From Mucilaginibacter aquariorum (lineage in GTDB: Bacteria > Bacteroidota > Bacteroidia > Sphingobacteriales > Sphingobacteriaceae): a DNA stretch of 64,000 nucleotides. Below, in pieces: positions 43,837-52,934 of this stretch. Location: contig NZ_JANHOH010000002.1 of NCBI RefSeq assembly GCF_024498135.1, positions 186,001 through 250,000 of the forward strand, written 5' to 3'. The notes under the pieces are model-generated. The model did not search any database. It was given only the letters and a program-made list of their open reading frames with translations, and was not told the DNA's origin. The translations under genes were made by a program, and so were the position numbers. The number at the start of each line of letters is the position of its first letter. The stretch's first letter is position 1.

Positions 43837-45024
43837 ATGACTGTTGTAAAAAAACATAACTTGTTAAGGCAAGAACTTATCAAACAATTTTATTACAATA
43901 AAAGCCTTTCTCTTACCGAATTAAGTAAGCTAACACACAAAAGCTTACCATTAATAACCAACACGGTTAATAATTTAATAGAAGAAGGATATGTATTAGA
44001 ACAAGGCCTTGCTCCGTCCACAGGGGGGAGGCGTGGCGTGGCTTTTCAGTTAAATAGCCAAAAGCAACGCTATATTATTGCAGTAGCTGTAGACCAGATG
44101 GTTACCCAGGTAGTTATCTACGATTTATTGAATAACGTTAAAATGGAGCCCGAAAAAAAGGAACTTATCCTTGTAGATTCTCCATCATTAATTAGTGAGT
44201 TCAGCGATTTTCTAAAAGATTATATATCCCGTTCAGGTATCCCTCTTGACCATATTTTGGGAGTAGGTATTGGTATGCCCGGTTTTGTAAATGCCGAGCA
44301 GGGAGTAAATCATAGCTTTTTTAAAACCAAAGCGGGCATTAACCTTAAAAAACACTTTTCGCAAGAACTTGGCCTGCCCGTATTTATAGATAACGACTCC
44401 AGTTTAATTGCCTTGGCCGAATTAAAGTTTGGTGCCGGGAGGAATTTAAAAGACGTTTTAGTTGTAAATGTTGGCTGGGGAACAGGGCTGGGCATGATCG
44501 TAAATGGTAGCCTTTTTAGAGGGCATAGCGGTTATGCCGGAGAGTTTAGCCACATTCCGCTATCGCAAAGTAACAAGATCTGCTCATGTGGAAAACGAGG
44601 ATGTTTGGAAGTTGACACCTCTTTATTAGTACTGCTTGAGCGTGCAAAAGCTGAAATGGACGCTGGTATCAGTTCCAGTATGGAACTGGTTTATAAGGAA
44701 ACTGGCAATCTGTCTGGCGATCATTTTTTGCAGGCTGCCAAATCTGGTGATCCGCTGGCGGTATCCATACTTTCAGATGCCGCATTCCTGATTGGAAAAG
44801 GTATGTCAACCTTAATCCACATTATGAACCCAAAGCTTATCGTTTTAAGCGGAAGGGGTGCAATTGCAGGTAAAATTTTAATGGCACCCATACAACAGGC
44901 CATTAATGAGTTTTGTATTCCCTGGCTTGCCGAACAAACAGAAATTCAGGTATCAGCACTGGCATCAGATTCTGAAATTTTAGGGGCCGCAACATTAGTA
45001 ATAGAGAACTGCAGCTTCAATTAA
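43837..45024 (+). CDS. ROK-family transcriptional regulator
   Basis: A 395-residue NagC/XylR-type ROK protein. It has an N-terminal winged helix (LTELSKLTHKSLPLITNTV, then PSTGGRRGV wing), an ATPase-fold effector domain (VGIGMPGFV, FIDNDSSLIALAE, NVGWGTGLGMIVNGSLFRG) and the ROK zinc site GEFSHIPL with CSCGKRGCLE. It sits between the PL6 gene and susCD3, all on the plus strand, 67 bp before susC3, and probably controls that pair in response to a sugar or sugar phosphate. It could in principle also be a glucokinase-like enzyme, but the DNA-binding domain makes regulation likelier. Confidence 0.92.
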   Translation: MTVVKKHNLLRQELIKQFYYNKSLSLTELSKLTHKSLPLITNTVNNLIEEGYVLEQGLAPSTGGRRGVAFQLNSQKQRYIIAVAVDQMVTQVVIYDLLNNVKMEPEKKELILVDSPSLISEFSDFLKDYISRSGIPLDHILGVGIGMPGFVNAEQGVNHSFFKTKAGINLKKHFSQELGLPVFIDNDSSLIALAELKFGAGRNLKDVLVVNVGWGTGLGMIVNGSLFRGHSGYAGEFSHIPLSQSNKICSCGKRGCLEVDTSLLVLLERAKAEMDAGISSSMELVYKETGNLSGDHFLQAAKSGDPLAVSILSDAAFLIGKGMSTLIHIMNPKLIVLSGRGAIAGKILMAPIQQAINEFCIPWLAEQTEIQVSALASDSEILGAATLVIENCSFN

Positions 45025-45091
45025 GACACATTTGAATAAACCATAATACCAATCATATAACTAACCATTATTAATCATTAAAACCAACAAA

Positions 45092-48000
45092 ATGAAACAG
45101 ATGTACTTAAGGTGCACAGCGTTATTGCTATTTAGTATGATAACAATAGCTGCTTATGCGCAAAAAACAGTTACCGGGACGGTAACTGAAACCTCCGGAC
45201 AAACCCTTCCCGGGGTAAGTGTGGCCGAAAAGGGGACAGCCAATGGCGTGTCTACCGGAGCAGACGGGAAATATAGCTTAAATGTTAAGCCGGGTGCGGT
45301 ATTAACCTTTTCTTTTATTGGTTTTAAAACCAAAGAAGTAACGGTTGGCACAGAAGCAACTATAAATGTTACTTTAGAAAGCGGCGAAAACGCACTTAAT
45401 GAAGTTGTTGTAACCGCCCTTGGTATTAAAAGGGAAAAGAAATCATTGGGTTTCGCGGTTCAGGAAGTTAAGGGGCAGGCTTTAGCCGATACAAAAGAAC
45501 CAAACATTGTAAACTCACTATCTGGTAAGGTTGCAGGTTTGCAAATTACCCGGTCAAGTAATGGCCCGGGTGCTTCTTCAAGAATTACTTTGCGTGGTAA
45601 TAATTCATTGATCGGCGATAACCAACCCCTTATTGTTGTTGACGGCGTGCCGCTTGATAATTTTATTGGTAACGATATTGATGGCAAAGGTAGACGTAAT
45701 AACGATTACTATAATCCAAGCAGGGATATGGGTAATGGTTTATCAGATATAAACGCCGAAGATATTGAGAGCGTGAGTGTTTTAAAGGGCCCGTCTGCAG
45801 CGGCGCTTTATGGTTCAAGAGCAGGTAATGGTGCTATATTAATTACCACAAAAACAGGTAAAAAACAAAATGGCCTTGGTATTACCCTTACTTCGTCGTT
45901 TGGTTTTGAAAGCATTTTTGCAAGGCCAAAAGCGCAGAACCAGTTTTCGCAGGGTACAAATGGTCAATATGAGATCATCAACTCAACAAGCAGTTGGGGA
46001 GAGAAAATAGCTGGTCAGAGTGTAAAAAAATGGGATGGTTCAACTGCGCCACTTGCTGCGTATGATAACATAGACAATTATTTCCAAACCGGTTTAACCT
46101 CTAACCAGGGTGTATCATTTCAACAGCAATATAACTCAACGTCGGTTTATACTTCATATAACCGCCTTGATGATAAAAGCTACATCCCGGGGGCCAAGCT
46201 TATCCGTAACAACCTAATGGCGCGTACGGTTAGTAAATTTGGCAGTAACGACAGGTGGACAATTGATACAAAGGTTCAGTATATAAACTCTACCGCTTCA
46301 AACCGCCCCCAGGCAGGTTCTAACCCAAATAACTATTTTACAACTCTTGTAAACTTACCGGTTTCAGTTGATGTAAGAGATTTTAAGGGCGCTAAAGATG
46401 CAAGCGGTAACATGATCTGGTATCATCCGGGAAGTGAGCTTAACCCGTACTGGGCATCACAATACAATTTAAACCAGGACGTAAGAAACAGGTTTTTATT
46501 AAATGCATCGGTTAAATATCAGTTTAACAGTTGGTTAAGCCTTGAAGGTAAAGGGGGCGCAGATACTTATAATACAGATGTAGATAACAGGCAATATGCA
46601 GGCGCACCGGGCAGCCCGGGTGGTTCATACGGTGTTAGAAGTACATCATTCACCGAGACAAATTACAGCGGTTTATTTACGGCCAAAAAAGATAACTTGT
46701 TTGGCAAATTTGGCGGTATTGCAACATTAGGTGGAAACTTAATGAATCAGCAAAGAGCTTTCTTAAGCGCAACTGCCGGTACTTTAAATGTTCCAAACCT
46801 TTTTGCATTAAATAATGCGGTAGGTAACCCAGCACTTGAACAGGGCTTGTTTAAACACAATATTTATTCTGTTTATGGAACATTGGGTTTAAGCTACGAT
46901 CAATTTTTGTACCTGGACGGTACATTCAGAAATGACTGGTCATCTGCATTAAATAGCGTTAACCGGTCATATTTCTACCCATCGGTAAGTACATCATTTG
47001 TATTTAGCGAATTGTTAAGCAGAGGCGGTGGATTACCTTCATGGTTAACTTACGGTAAAGTAAGAGGTTCGTTTGCATCAGTAGGTAATGATATGGATCC
47101 TTACAAATTGTATAATACCTACACTATAGGTAAAGATCCGCTTGGCCATACCACTGCAAGCCGTAATGACGTATTGTTAGATCCGAATGTAAAAAGCGAA
47201 CTTATTAAATCGTATGAAGCAGGTTTGGAAATGCGTTTATTTGATAGCCGTTTAGGATTTGATTTTGCTGTATACAAATCTAATGCTACAAGGCAGTTGA
47301 TTGATTTGCCTATGGATAATTTGAGCGGTTATACTTCAAGAAGAATTAATGCCGGTGACATCCAGAATAAAGGTTTGGAGTTAATGGTTGATGGAAAAAT
47401 TTTAAGGAGCAATACCGGGTTTAACTGGAATGCAATGGTTAATTTTTCAATGAACCGCAACGTTGTTAAATCACTAACACCTGATGTTAAAATATATCCT
47501 TTAGGTGGTTATGACGATATAGCAGTTGTTGCAGAAGAGAACCAGTTGTATGGTACAATTTATGGCTCTGTATTTGCACGGGTTGAAGATCCAAACAGCC
47601 CGTATAATGGCAAGCTAATTTTAACAGCTGCAGGTTTACCTACAGTTGATCCTGATAAGGCGAAATTGGGTAGCCAGCAAGCAACAAGCTTATTAGGTGT
47701 AACCAACTCGTTCTCGTATAAAGGTTTTAATTTTTCCTTCCTGGTTGATGCCCGTTTTGGAGGTAAAATATTCTCAGGTACCCTGGCCCATATGGAAGCT
47801 GTTGGTAATTCAAATCTAACCGTTGTAAACGGCGCAAGGGAAGATCTGTTAGTTGACGGTGTTGTACTTAACACAACTACTAACCAGTATCAACCAAATA
47901 CCGTTAAGGTATCACCACAAAATTACTGGGCTGCTACAGCAGGTCGTGGAAATTTAGGTGTAACCGAAGCTAACCTTTACGATGCTTCAAACATCCGTGT

Positions 48001-48229
48001 TAGAAACGTACAGTTAAGCTACGATATTTCTAAGAGCTTATTATCTGGTATAGGTATACAAAGGGCAAGGGTAGGTGTATCTGCAAATAACGTGTGGTTA
48101 ATAAAAAGCCATATGAATGGTTTGGATCCGGAGTCTGTTTATGCAACAGGTAGCAATGCTACAGGTTTTGAAAACGGTAGCGCGCCTACAACCCGTACAG
48201 TTTTGCTTAACCTAACTATAGGATTCTAA
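45092..48229 (+). CDS. SusC/RagA-family TonB-dependent receptor (third complete plus-strand pair member)
   Basis: A 1045-residue transporter with signal peptide (ends AYAQ), carboxypeptidase-regulatory-like domain (VTGTVTETSGQTLPGVSV), the NEVVVTALGIKREKKSLGFAVQ signature shared in type with the SusC at 3833, plug (LKGPSAAALYGSRAGNGAILITTKTG over about residues 230-255) and barrel ending NLTIGF. No STN domain is present. It is in an operon with the next susD and lies just after the ROK gene. Its place at the end of the uronate locus suggests a second oligomer importer, though it might be an independent system. Confidence 0.93.
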   Translation: MKQMYLRCTALLLFSMITIAAYAQKTVTGTVTETSGQTLPGVSVAEKGTANGVSTGADGKYSLNVKPGAVLTFSFIGFKTKEVTVGTEATINVTLESGENALNEVVVTALGIKREKKSLGFAVQEVKGQALADTKEPNIVNSLSGKVAGLQITRSSNGPGASSRITLRGNNSLIGDNQPLIVVDGVPLDNFIGNDIDGKGRRNNDYYNPSRDMGNGLSDINAEDIESVSVLKGPSAAALYGSRAGNGAILITTKTGKKQNGLGITLTSSFGFESIFARPKAQNQFSQGTNGQYEIINSTSSWGEKIAGQSVKKWDGSTAPLAAYDNIDNYFQTGLTSNQGVSFQQQYNSTSVYTSYNRLDDKSYIPGAKLIRNNLMARTVSKFGSNDRWTIDTKVQYINSTASNRPQAGSNPNNYFTTLVNLPVSVDVRDFKGAKDASGNMIWYHPGSELNPYWASQYNLNQDVRNRFLLNASVKYQFNSWLSLEGKGGADTYNTDVDNRQYAGAPGSPGGSYGVRSTSFTETNYSGLFTAKKDNLFGKFGGIATLGGNLMNQQRAFLSATAGTLNVPNLFALNNAVGNPALEQGLFKHNIYSVYGTLGLSYDQFLYLDGTFRNDWSSALNSVNRSYFYPSVSTSFVFSELLSRGGGLPSWLTYGKVRGSFASVGNDMDPYKLYNTYTIGKDPLGHTTASRNDVLLDPNVKSELIKSYEAGLEMRLFDSRLGFDFAVYKSNATRQLIDLPMDNLSGYTSRRINAGDIQNKGLELMVDGKILRSNTGFNWNAMVNFSMNRNVVKSLTPDVKIYPLGGYDDIAVVAEENQLYGTIYGSVFARVEDPNSPYNGKLILTAAGLPTVDPDKAKLGSQQATSLLGVTNSFSYKGFNFSFLVDARFGGKIFSGTLAHMEAVGNSNLTVVNGAREDLLVDGVVLNTTTNQYQPNTVKVSPQNYWAATAGRGNLGVTEANLYDASNIRVRNVQLSYDISKSLLSGIGIQRARVGVSANNVWLIKSHMNGLDPESVYATGSNATGFENGSAPTTRTVLLNLTIGF

Positions 48230-48260
48230 TAACTCATATAAAAGAAAAAATTCATTAGAT

Positions 48261-50174
48261 ATGAAAACGATATTAAAAAAGTCATCCATAGTATTTGCAG
48301 CCACCATGATGCTGGCATCGTGTAAAAAGTTTGACGAAATAAACAACGATCCGTTCGCTGCAAATGGCGATCAGGTACAAACAGAGTACTTTATAAATAA
48401 CTCAATTATAGGCGCGCAGCAAGATCCGGGATTAGCCGAGCGTATGTTTATACTATATTGGGTACCCGGTGGCCGTGGCTTGCAGGATGAAGATGGAGAG
48501 ACATTCTCACGTGGCTCATTTAGCGACGATTGGGCGTCTGAGTATTACAGGCAATCGTCACAATGGTTAAATAATGCGAACAGCGCTATCGCGGTTGGAA
48601 CAGACCAAATTGCTAAGGGAACTTCAAAACCATACACCAATAACCTGATACAGGTTGCAAGGATCTGGAGAGCTTATTTGATGAGCGAATTTTCTGACAC
48701 TTTCGGTTCAATGCCTGTAGATGGCTTCCAGGGCAAAAATCCTGACTTTAAGGATGTTAAAACAGTCTATTATTTTTTGCTTGATGAGTTAAAAGATGCC
48801 GGTTCAAAGCTTGATCTGTCAGTAGTTAATCCGCAACAAGTAAAAGATGAAGACCCGGCATACGCCTACGATTATGCAAAATGGCGTAAGTATGCTAACT
48901 CAATGCGCATGCGTTTGGCTATGAGGTTATCTGAAGTAGATGCTACTAAAGCTAAAGGTGAGTTTGAAGCTGCTGCTGCCGGTAATGATTATATTACCGA
49001 TGCAGCTGATATGTTCAGTGTACAGGAATCTAAAGGATGGGATCCACTTGCAAGTGTGTTCAGAAAAGAATCGTCATGGATGGGTTTACCAATATCTGCA
49101 ACTTATAACAACCTGGTTGTTGGTTTAGGCAGTGTTAAATCTGCCGATCAGTTAGGTGCTGGTTTTCAATCGGCTATTAAACCGGCAGATTGGATGGGAC
49201 AAAAATTTGCAGACCAGTTCCCTACAAATAGTAACGACCCAATGACCGGTTACTGGTTTAACGGCTTACCAAATACTATTGACCCTCGTGCGTATAAAAT
49301 ATATAGCATACCGGGCAATATTACCGATGCAAATTATCCTGCAATTGGCGGCAGTTTTACTACATCAACGGGCGATATGAAAACTGCCGACGGTACTGTT
49401 GTTAAATCAATTAATGCAAAATATACCTGGAATGCTAAAGCCGATGGTAACTGGGGTACAAAAACCACAATGAATGAGCCAATTGTGACTAATGGCTGTA
49501 AACCATTGTTAAACCTTCTTTACAGGTCAGGTAACAACAGAAGGGTGTTTTTTGGCCCATGGGAAACTTACTTTTTGCTGGCAGAAGCTGCTGAACGTGG
49601 ATGGTCATCACCTGTTAGCGCAAAAACAGCTTATGAAACCGGTATTGCCAAAAGCTTTGAATATTTTGGTACATCGGCAAACCTAAGCACTTATCTGGCA
49701 TCTACAGATTATAACCGTGCAGGTACTTCTGTTAACTGGGATAACGTAACAGAGCCGACTGCAACACGCACCATGAGCTATGAAAATGGTATAACCGGTG
49801 CTGTTAGTACAGTTGAGGTACCTTATGCTAAAAACAACCTGTATAAATCAGGCGCTGTGAAAAACGATCATTTAACCAAAATTATAACTCAAAAATACTT
49901 GGCTCAATTGCCTTGGTTGCCTTTAGAAACCTGGAGCGACCATAGAAGATTAGGCCTGCCATTTTTTGAGAACCCTGCGGTTGAAGACGTAATGCCAGAC
50001 CTGCCGGCATTAAACGCTGGTAACGTTAACACAAGCAGTATCCAGTTTATACCACAACGTGTAAAATATCCTTCAAACCTGAAGAATAATAACGTTAACG
50101 GTTACAACCAGGCTATTTCAGCTTTAGGAGGTCCTGATGCTGTTTTAACACCACTTTGGTGGGCACAGCACTAA
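48261..50174 (+). CDS. SusD/RagB-family outer-membrane lipoprotein (long SusD-like_2 type)
   Basis: A 637-residue lipoprotein (lipobox LASCKK) with EINNDPFAANGDQVQTEYFI, MSEFSDTFGSMPVDGFQG, KWRKYANSMRMRLAMRLSEVD, WETYFLLAEAAERGWSSP and the closing SALGGPDAVLTPLWWAQH of the SusD-like_2 group. It is about 100-150 residues longer than the two other SusD-like_2 proteins here; the extra sequence is in the middle and C-terminal third. It is the partner of the SusC 31 bp upstream and is followed by a terminator. Confidence 0.92.
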   Translation: MKTILKKSSIVFAATMMLASCKKFDEINNDPFAANGDQVQTEYFINNSIIGAQQDPGLAERMFILYWVPGGRGLQDEDGETFSRGSFSDDWASEYYRQSSQWLNNANSAIAVGTDQIAKGTSKPYTNNLIQVARIWRAYLMSEFSDTFGSMPVDGFQGKNPDFKDVKTVYYFLLDELKDAGSKLDLSVVNPQQVKDEDPAYAYDYAKWRKYANSMRMRLAMRLSEVDATKAKGEFEAAAAGNDYITDAADMFSVQESKGWDPLASVFRKESSWMGLPISATYNNLVVGLGSVKSADQLGAGFQSAIKPADWMGQKFADQFPTNSNDPMTGYWFNGLPNTIDPRAYKIYSIPGNITDANYPAIGGSFTTSTGDMKTADGTVVKSINAKYTWNAKADGNWGTKTTMNEPIVTNGCKPLLNLLYRSGNNRRVFFGPWETYFLLAEAAERGWSSPVSAKTAYETGIAKSFEYFGTSANLSTYLASTDYNRAGTSVNWDNVTEPTATRTMSYENGITGAVSTVEVPYAKNNLYKSGAVKNDHLTKIITQKYLAQLPWLPLETWSDHRRLGLPFFENPAVEDVMPDLPALNAGNVNTSSIQFIPQRVKYPSNLKNNNVNGYNQAISALGGPDAVLTPLWWAQH

Positions 50175-50194
50175 TTAGTGTTTTGATTTAAGGA

Positions 50195-50224
50195 AAGAGG
50201 GGTGCCAAAAGCACCTCTTTTTTT
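50195..50224 (+). terminator. Rho-independent terminator after susD3
   Basis: AGAGGGGTGC pairs with GCACCTCT (one bulged G) around a CAAAA-type loop, followed by a run of seven T. It ends the ROK/susCD3 transcript. Confidence 0.82.
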
Positions 50225-50312
50225 GTTTAAAGTAAATCGGAATAAGTTATAAAGTCATTTACGCCTGCGTTCGCAACGGATAGAAAAACAAAAAAGTTAA
50301 TACCTGTAATAC

Positions 50313-51007
50313 TTATTTGTCGTAATCCGGATAAATGGTCTGGATACCCTGTTCGCCTGCAATTACTGCTTTAGTGGCCATTCTGTAAAACAGCGAATGG
50401 TCAACAATACCCGGGATCATTTTTATCTGGATATTAAAAATATCGGGCGCTATTGGTCTGCTAAAATATATATCGGCAAGTAAATTGCCATTTTCGGAGA
50501 TAACCGCGCCATCTTTTTGAGTGCTCATCCGTAAATTAATGGTAGCGTCCGGATGATCCTGTTTAAGCTTTTGAAGTACTATTTGCAAGGCTGCGGGCAG
50601 TATCTCAATTACTAATGGATAGGTTGTATCCAGTTGATCGGCAAATTTCCCTTCATCGCCAATTAAAATAAATTCGTTAGCCATCGAGGCCAGGATCTTT
50701 TCGGTGGTATGTATCCCTCCGCCACTTTTTAAAGCATTAAGATCTTTATCAAACTGATCACATCCATCAAAGTATATATCCAGAGAATTCAGGTTAGCGG
50801 GTGATTGCACTGTTAAGCCATGCGCCAATAAATTATTGGTTGTTTTAAAAGATGAAGACGTGAAGATGAGCGAATTGGCAAGCTCGCTTTTTTTGCTGAT
50901 GAGGGTTATTAAATTAGCGATAGTTGAACCTGCACCCAAACCAATAGTTTGACCAGCCTTTATTAAATTTAATGCCGCTTTGCGGCTTCTGCTTTATAAT
51001 CAGTCAT
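50313..51007 (-). CDS. rpiA: Ribose-5-phosphate isomerase A with an apparent N-terminal frameshift
   Basis: RpiA interconverts ribose 5-phosphate and ribulose 5-phosphate. The open part (50313-50939) shows LGAGSTIANLI, FDGCDQFD, LKSGGGIHTTEKILA (catalytic Lys/Asp region) and IPGIVDHSLFY. The family N-terminus is also present upstream but in another frame: ATG at 51007 gives MTDYKAEAAKR and then hits a stop, while ALNLIKAGQTIG continues in the frame of the main body. One base is missing (or two extra) at about 50976, inside a perfect hairpin. Either the gene is broken or this is a sequence error. Taken alone, the frame could start only at TTG 50939, which would cut into the phosphate-binding loop region. 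Confidence 0.85.
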
Positions 51008-51168
51008 ATATATTGATATTGAATAAAAAAGCCAGGGGAAATAACCGGGCATTTATTGTATCCGTAAATCGGATATCTTAAAACAAATATCTTGCTAATT
51101 TATTTATTAGTTAAGGATGGTGTTTAAATGAAGAGAGATATTTAAAATTTACTTTAATATACTATTGC

Positions 51169-51176
51169 TAATTTTG
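51169..51176 (+). promoter_or_regulatory. Possible -7 box for the paoABC operon
   Basis: TAATTTTG matches TAnnTTTG, about 60 bp before the paoA ATG; the -33 region is AT-rich without a clean TTG. Confidence 0.3.
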
Positions 51177-51237
51177 GGATAACCCCTGAAAACCATTATA
51201 CATCTACTTATACGCTTACCTGTTTAATTAATAGATT

Positions 51238-51876
51238 ATGTCTGGTAAAAAACCTTGTATTCCGGCCGAGAGCGAAGACCTGCTTCACGGAAACCGTAGA
51301 GATTTCCTCAAAAAAACATCTTTTTTAACGGCCATGGCCTTAACGCCCGGTACGGTTGTTAAAGCCGCCGAAGAGCAATGGGATGAAAAAATAGCAGGAG
51401 TTTTTGAGAAAGTATCTTTACATATTGATGTAAACGGTGTAAAACACACCTTATCTGTTGAGCCGCGTGTTACCCTTTTAGATCTGCTGCGCGAGCAATT
51501 GAAACTAACCGGTACTAAAAAAGGCTGTGACAGGGGGCAGTGTGGGGCATGCACAGTGCATGTAAATGGCGTGCGTGTAAACTCTTGTTTAAGCCTTGCT
51601 GTAACTAACGAGGGAAAAAAAATAACAACTATTGAAGGGCTTGCCAATGGCAATGAACTGCACCCAATGCAGGAAGCCTTTATAGAACATGATGGTTTTC
51701 AATGTGGATATTGTACATCGGGGCAGATCATGTCGGCGGTGGCTTGTATCAATGAGGGGCATGCCGGTTCTGAAGCCGAGATCCGGGAATATATGAGCGG
51801 TAATATTTGCCGTTGCGGTGCTTATCCTAATATTGTAAATGCCATACAGGCGGTTAAACAAGGAGGGCAATCATGA
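51238..51876 (+). CDS. paoA: Periplasmic aldehyde oxidoreductase, 2Fe-2S subunit (PaoA-like)
   Basis: A 212-residue electron-transfer subunit with a twin-arginine signal (NRRDFLKKTSFL, about residues 19-30) and both 2Fe-2S clusters of the xanthine oxidase family: CDRGQCGACTVHVNG..C (plant-type) and CGYCTSGQIM with CRCGAYPNI (alpha-helical type). In PaoABC the folded trimer is exported by this subunit's Tat signal and oxidises a range of aldehydes to acids in the periplasm. It overlaps the FAD subunit gene by 4 bp (ATGA). A proofreading chaperone gene of the PaoD/XdhC type is not in the window. Confidence 0.93.
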   Translation: MSGKKPCIPAESEDLLHGNRRDFLKKTSFLTAMALTPGTVVKAAEEQWDEKIAGVFEKVSLHIDVNGVKHTLSVEPRVTLLDLLREQLKLTGTKKGCDRGQCGACTVHVNGVRVNSCLSLAVTNEGKKITTIEGLANGNELHPMQEAFIEHDGFQCGYCTSGQIMSAVACINEGHAGSEAEIREYMSGNICRCGAYPNIVNAIQAVKQGGQS

Positions 51877-52859
51877 ACCAGTTTCAATACGTAAGGCCGG
51901 CCCAGGTGCCGGGTGCAACAAAAGCTATTACCAATGGGGCAAATACCCAATTCCTTGCCGGTGGCACCAATCTTATCGATTTAATGAAAATGGGTGTGGT
52001 GGCTCCCGAAAAGTTAGTGGATATTAATAACCTGCCATTAAAAAAAATAGAAGGCAATGCAGGAGGTATAAGTATAGGGGCTTTAGCCTCCAATACCGAA
52101 GTAGCAGAACATCCGCTTATTAAAGCAAACTATCCTTTACTGGCGCTTGCTATTAATGCAGGTGCATCGCCTCAGTTGAGAAACATGGCAACGGTAGGCG
52201 GTAATTTAATGCAGCGTACCAGATGCCCGTACTTTTTTGATACGGCTATGCCCTGTAATAAGCGTATGCCGGGATCGGGCTGCGGCGCTTTAGAGGGCTA
52301 TAACCGCATGCATGCTCTTTTTGGGGCCAGTGATAAATGTATTGCCGTCAATCCAAGCGACATGAACGTAGCTTTAACCGCACTTGATGCTACCGTACAT
52401 GTAAGCGGTGTTAAAGGTAAACGGGCCATAAAAATTTCAGATTTTCACAGGTTGCCCGGCCAGCATCCGGAACTTGATAACACTTTGCAAAAAGGTGAGT
52501 TGATAACATCGGTTGATTTGCCTGCTTCGCCTTTTAATAAAAATGTGCACTATTTAAAAGTGCGCGACAGAACATCGTATGCATTTGCACTGGTATCGGC
52601 AGCGGTAGCTTTGAATATAGAAAACAACACTATACAGGGAGCAAGGCTGGCAATGGGCGGGGTGGCACATAAACCATGGCGCTTAACCGAAACAGAAGCT
52701 TTCCTGAAAGGTAAGCCCGTTAGTTTAGATGTATTTAAACAAGCGGCACAAATAGCTATGCAGGGCGCCAAAGCTTATGAGCACAATAAATTTAAATTGA
52801 CTTTAGCACCAAACACCCTCTTGCAAGCCTTAAAAACGGCATCGGGGTTAAAAGCATAG
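51873..52859 (+). CDS. paoB: Aldehyde oxidoreductase FAD-binding subunit (PaoB-like)
   Basis: A 328-residue FAD-binding subunit of the molybdopterin dehydrogenase family. FAD-site motifs are LAGGTNLIDLMK and MATVGGNLMQRTRCPYF. Extra cysteines (RCPYFF, PCNKR, GCGALEG, KCIAV) match the 4Fe-4S cluster insertion that sets PaoB-type subunits apart from standard xanthine dehydrogenase FAD subunits. There is no signal peptide; export would rely on the PaoA partner. Translation is coupled to paoA through an ATGA overlap, and the large subunit follows after 75 bp. Confidence 0.92.
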   Translation: MNQFQYVRPAQVPGATKAITNGANTQFLAGGTNLIDLMKMGVVAPEKLVDINNLPLKKIEGNAGGISIGALASNTEVAEHPLIKANYPLLALAINAGASPQLRNMATVGGNLMQRTRCPYFFDTAMPCNKRMPGSGCGALEGYNRMHALFGASDKCIAVNPSDMNVALTALDATVHVSGVKGKRAIKISDFHRLPGQHPELDNTLQKGELITSVDLPASPFNKNVHYLKVRDRTSYAFALVSAAVALNIENNTIQGARLAMGGVAHKPWRLTETEAFLKGKPVSLDVFKQAAQIAMQGAKAYEHNKFKLTLAPNTLLQALKTASGLKA

Positions 52860-52934
52860 GAGCCGCTGTAAAGGGCGTATTGTATTACCACTAATCACAG
52901 TAAAACATCTTTCATCAGCAAACAAGGTATTGTC

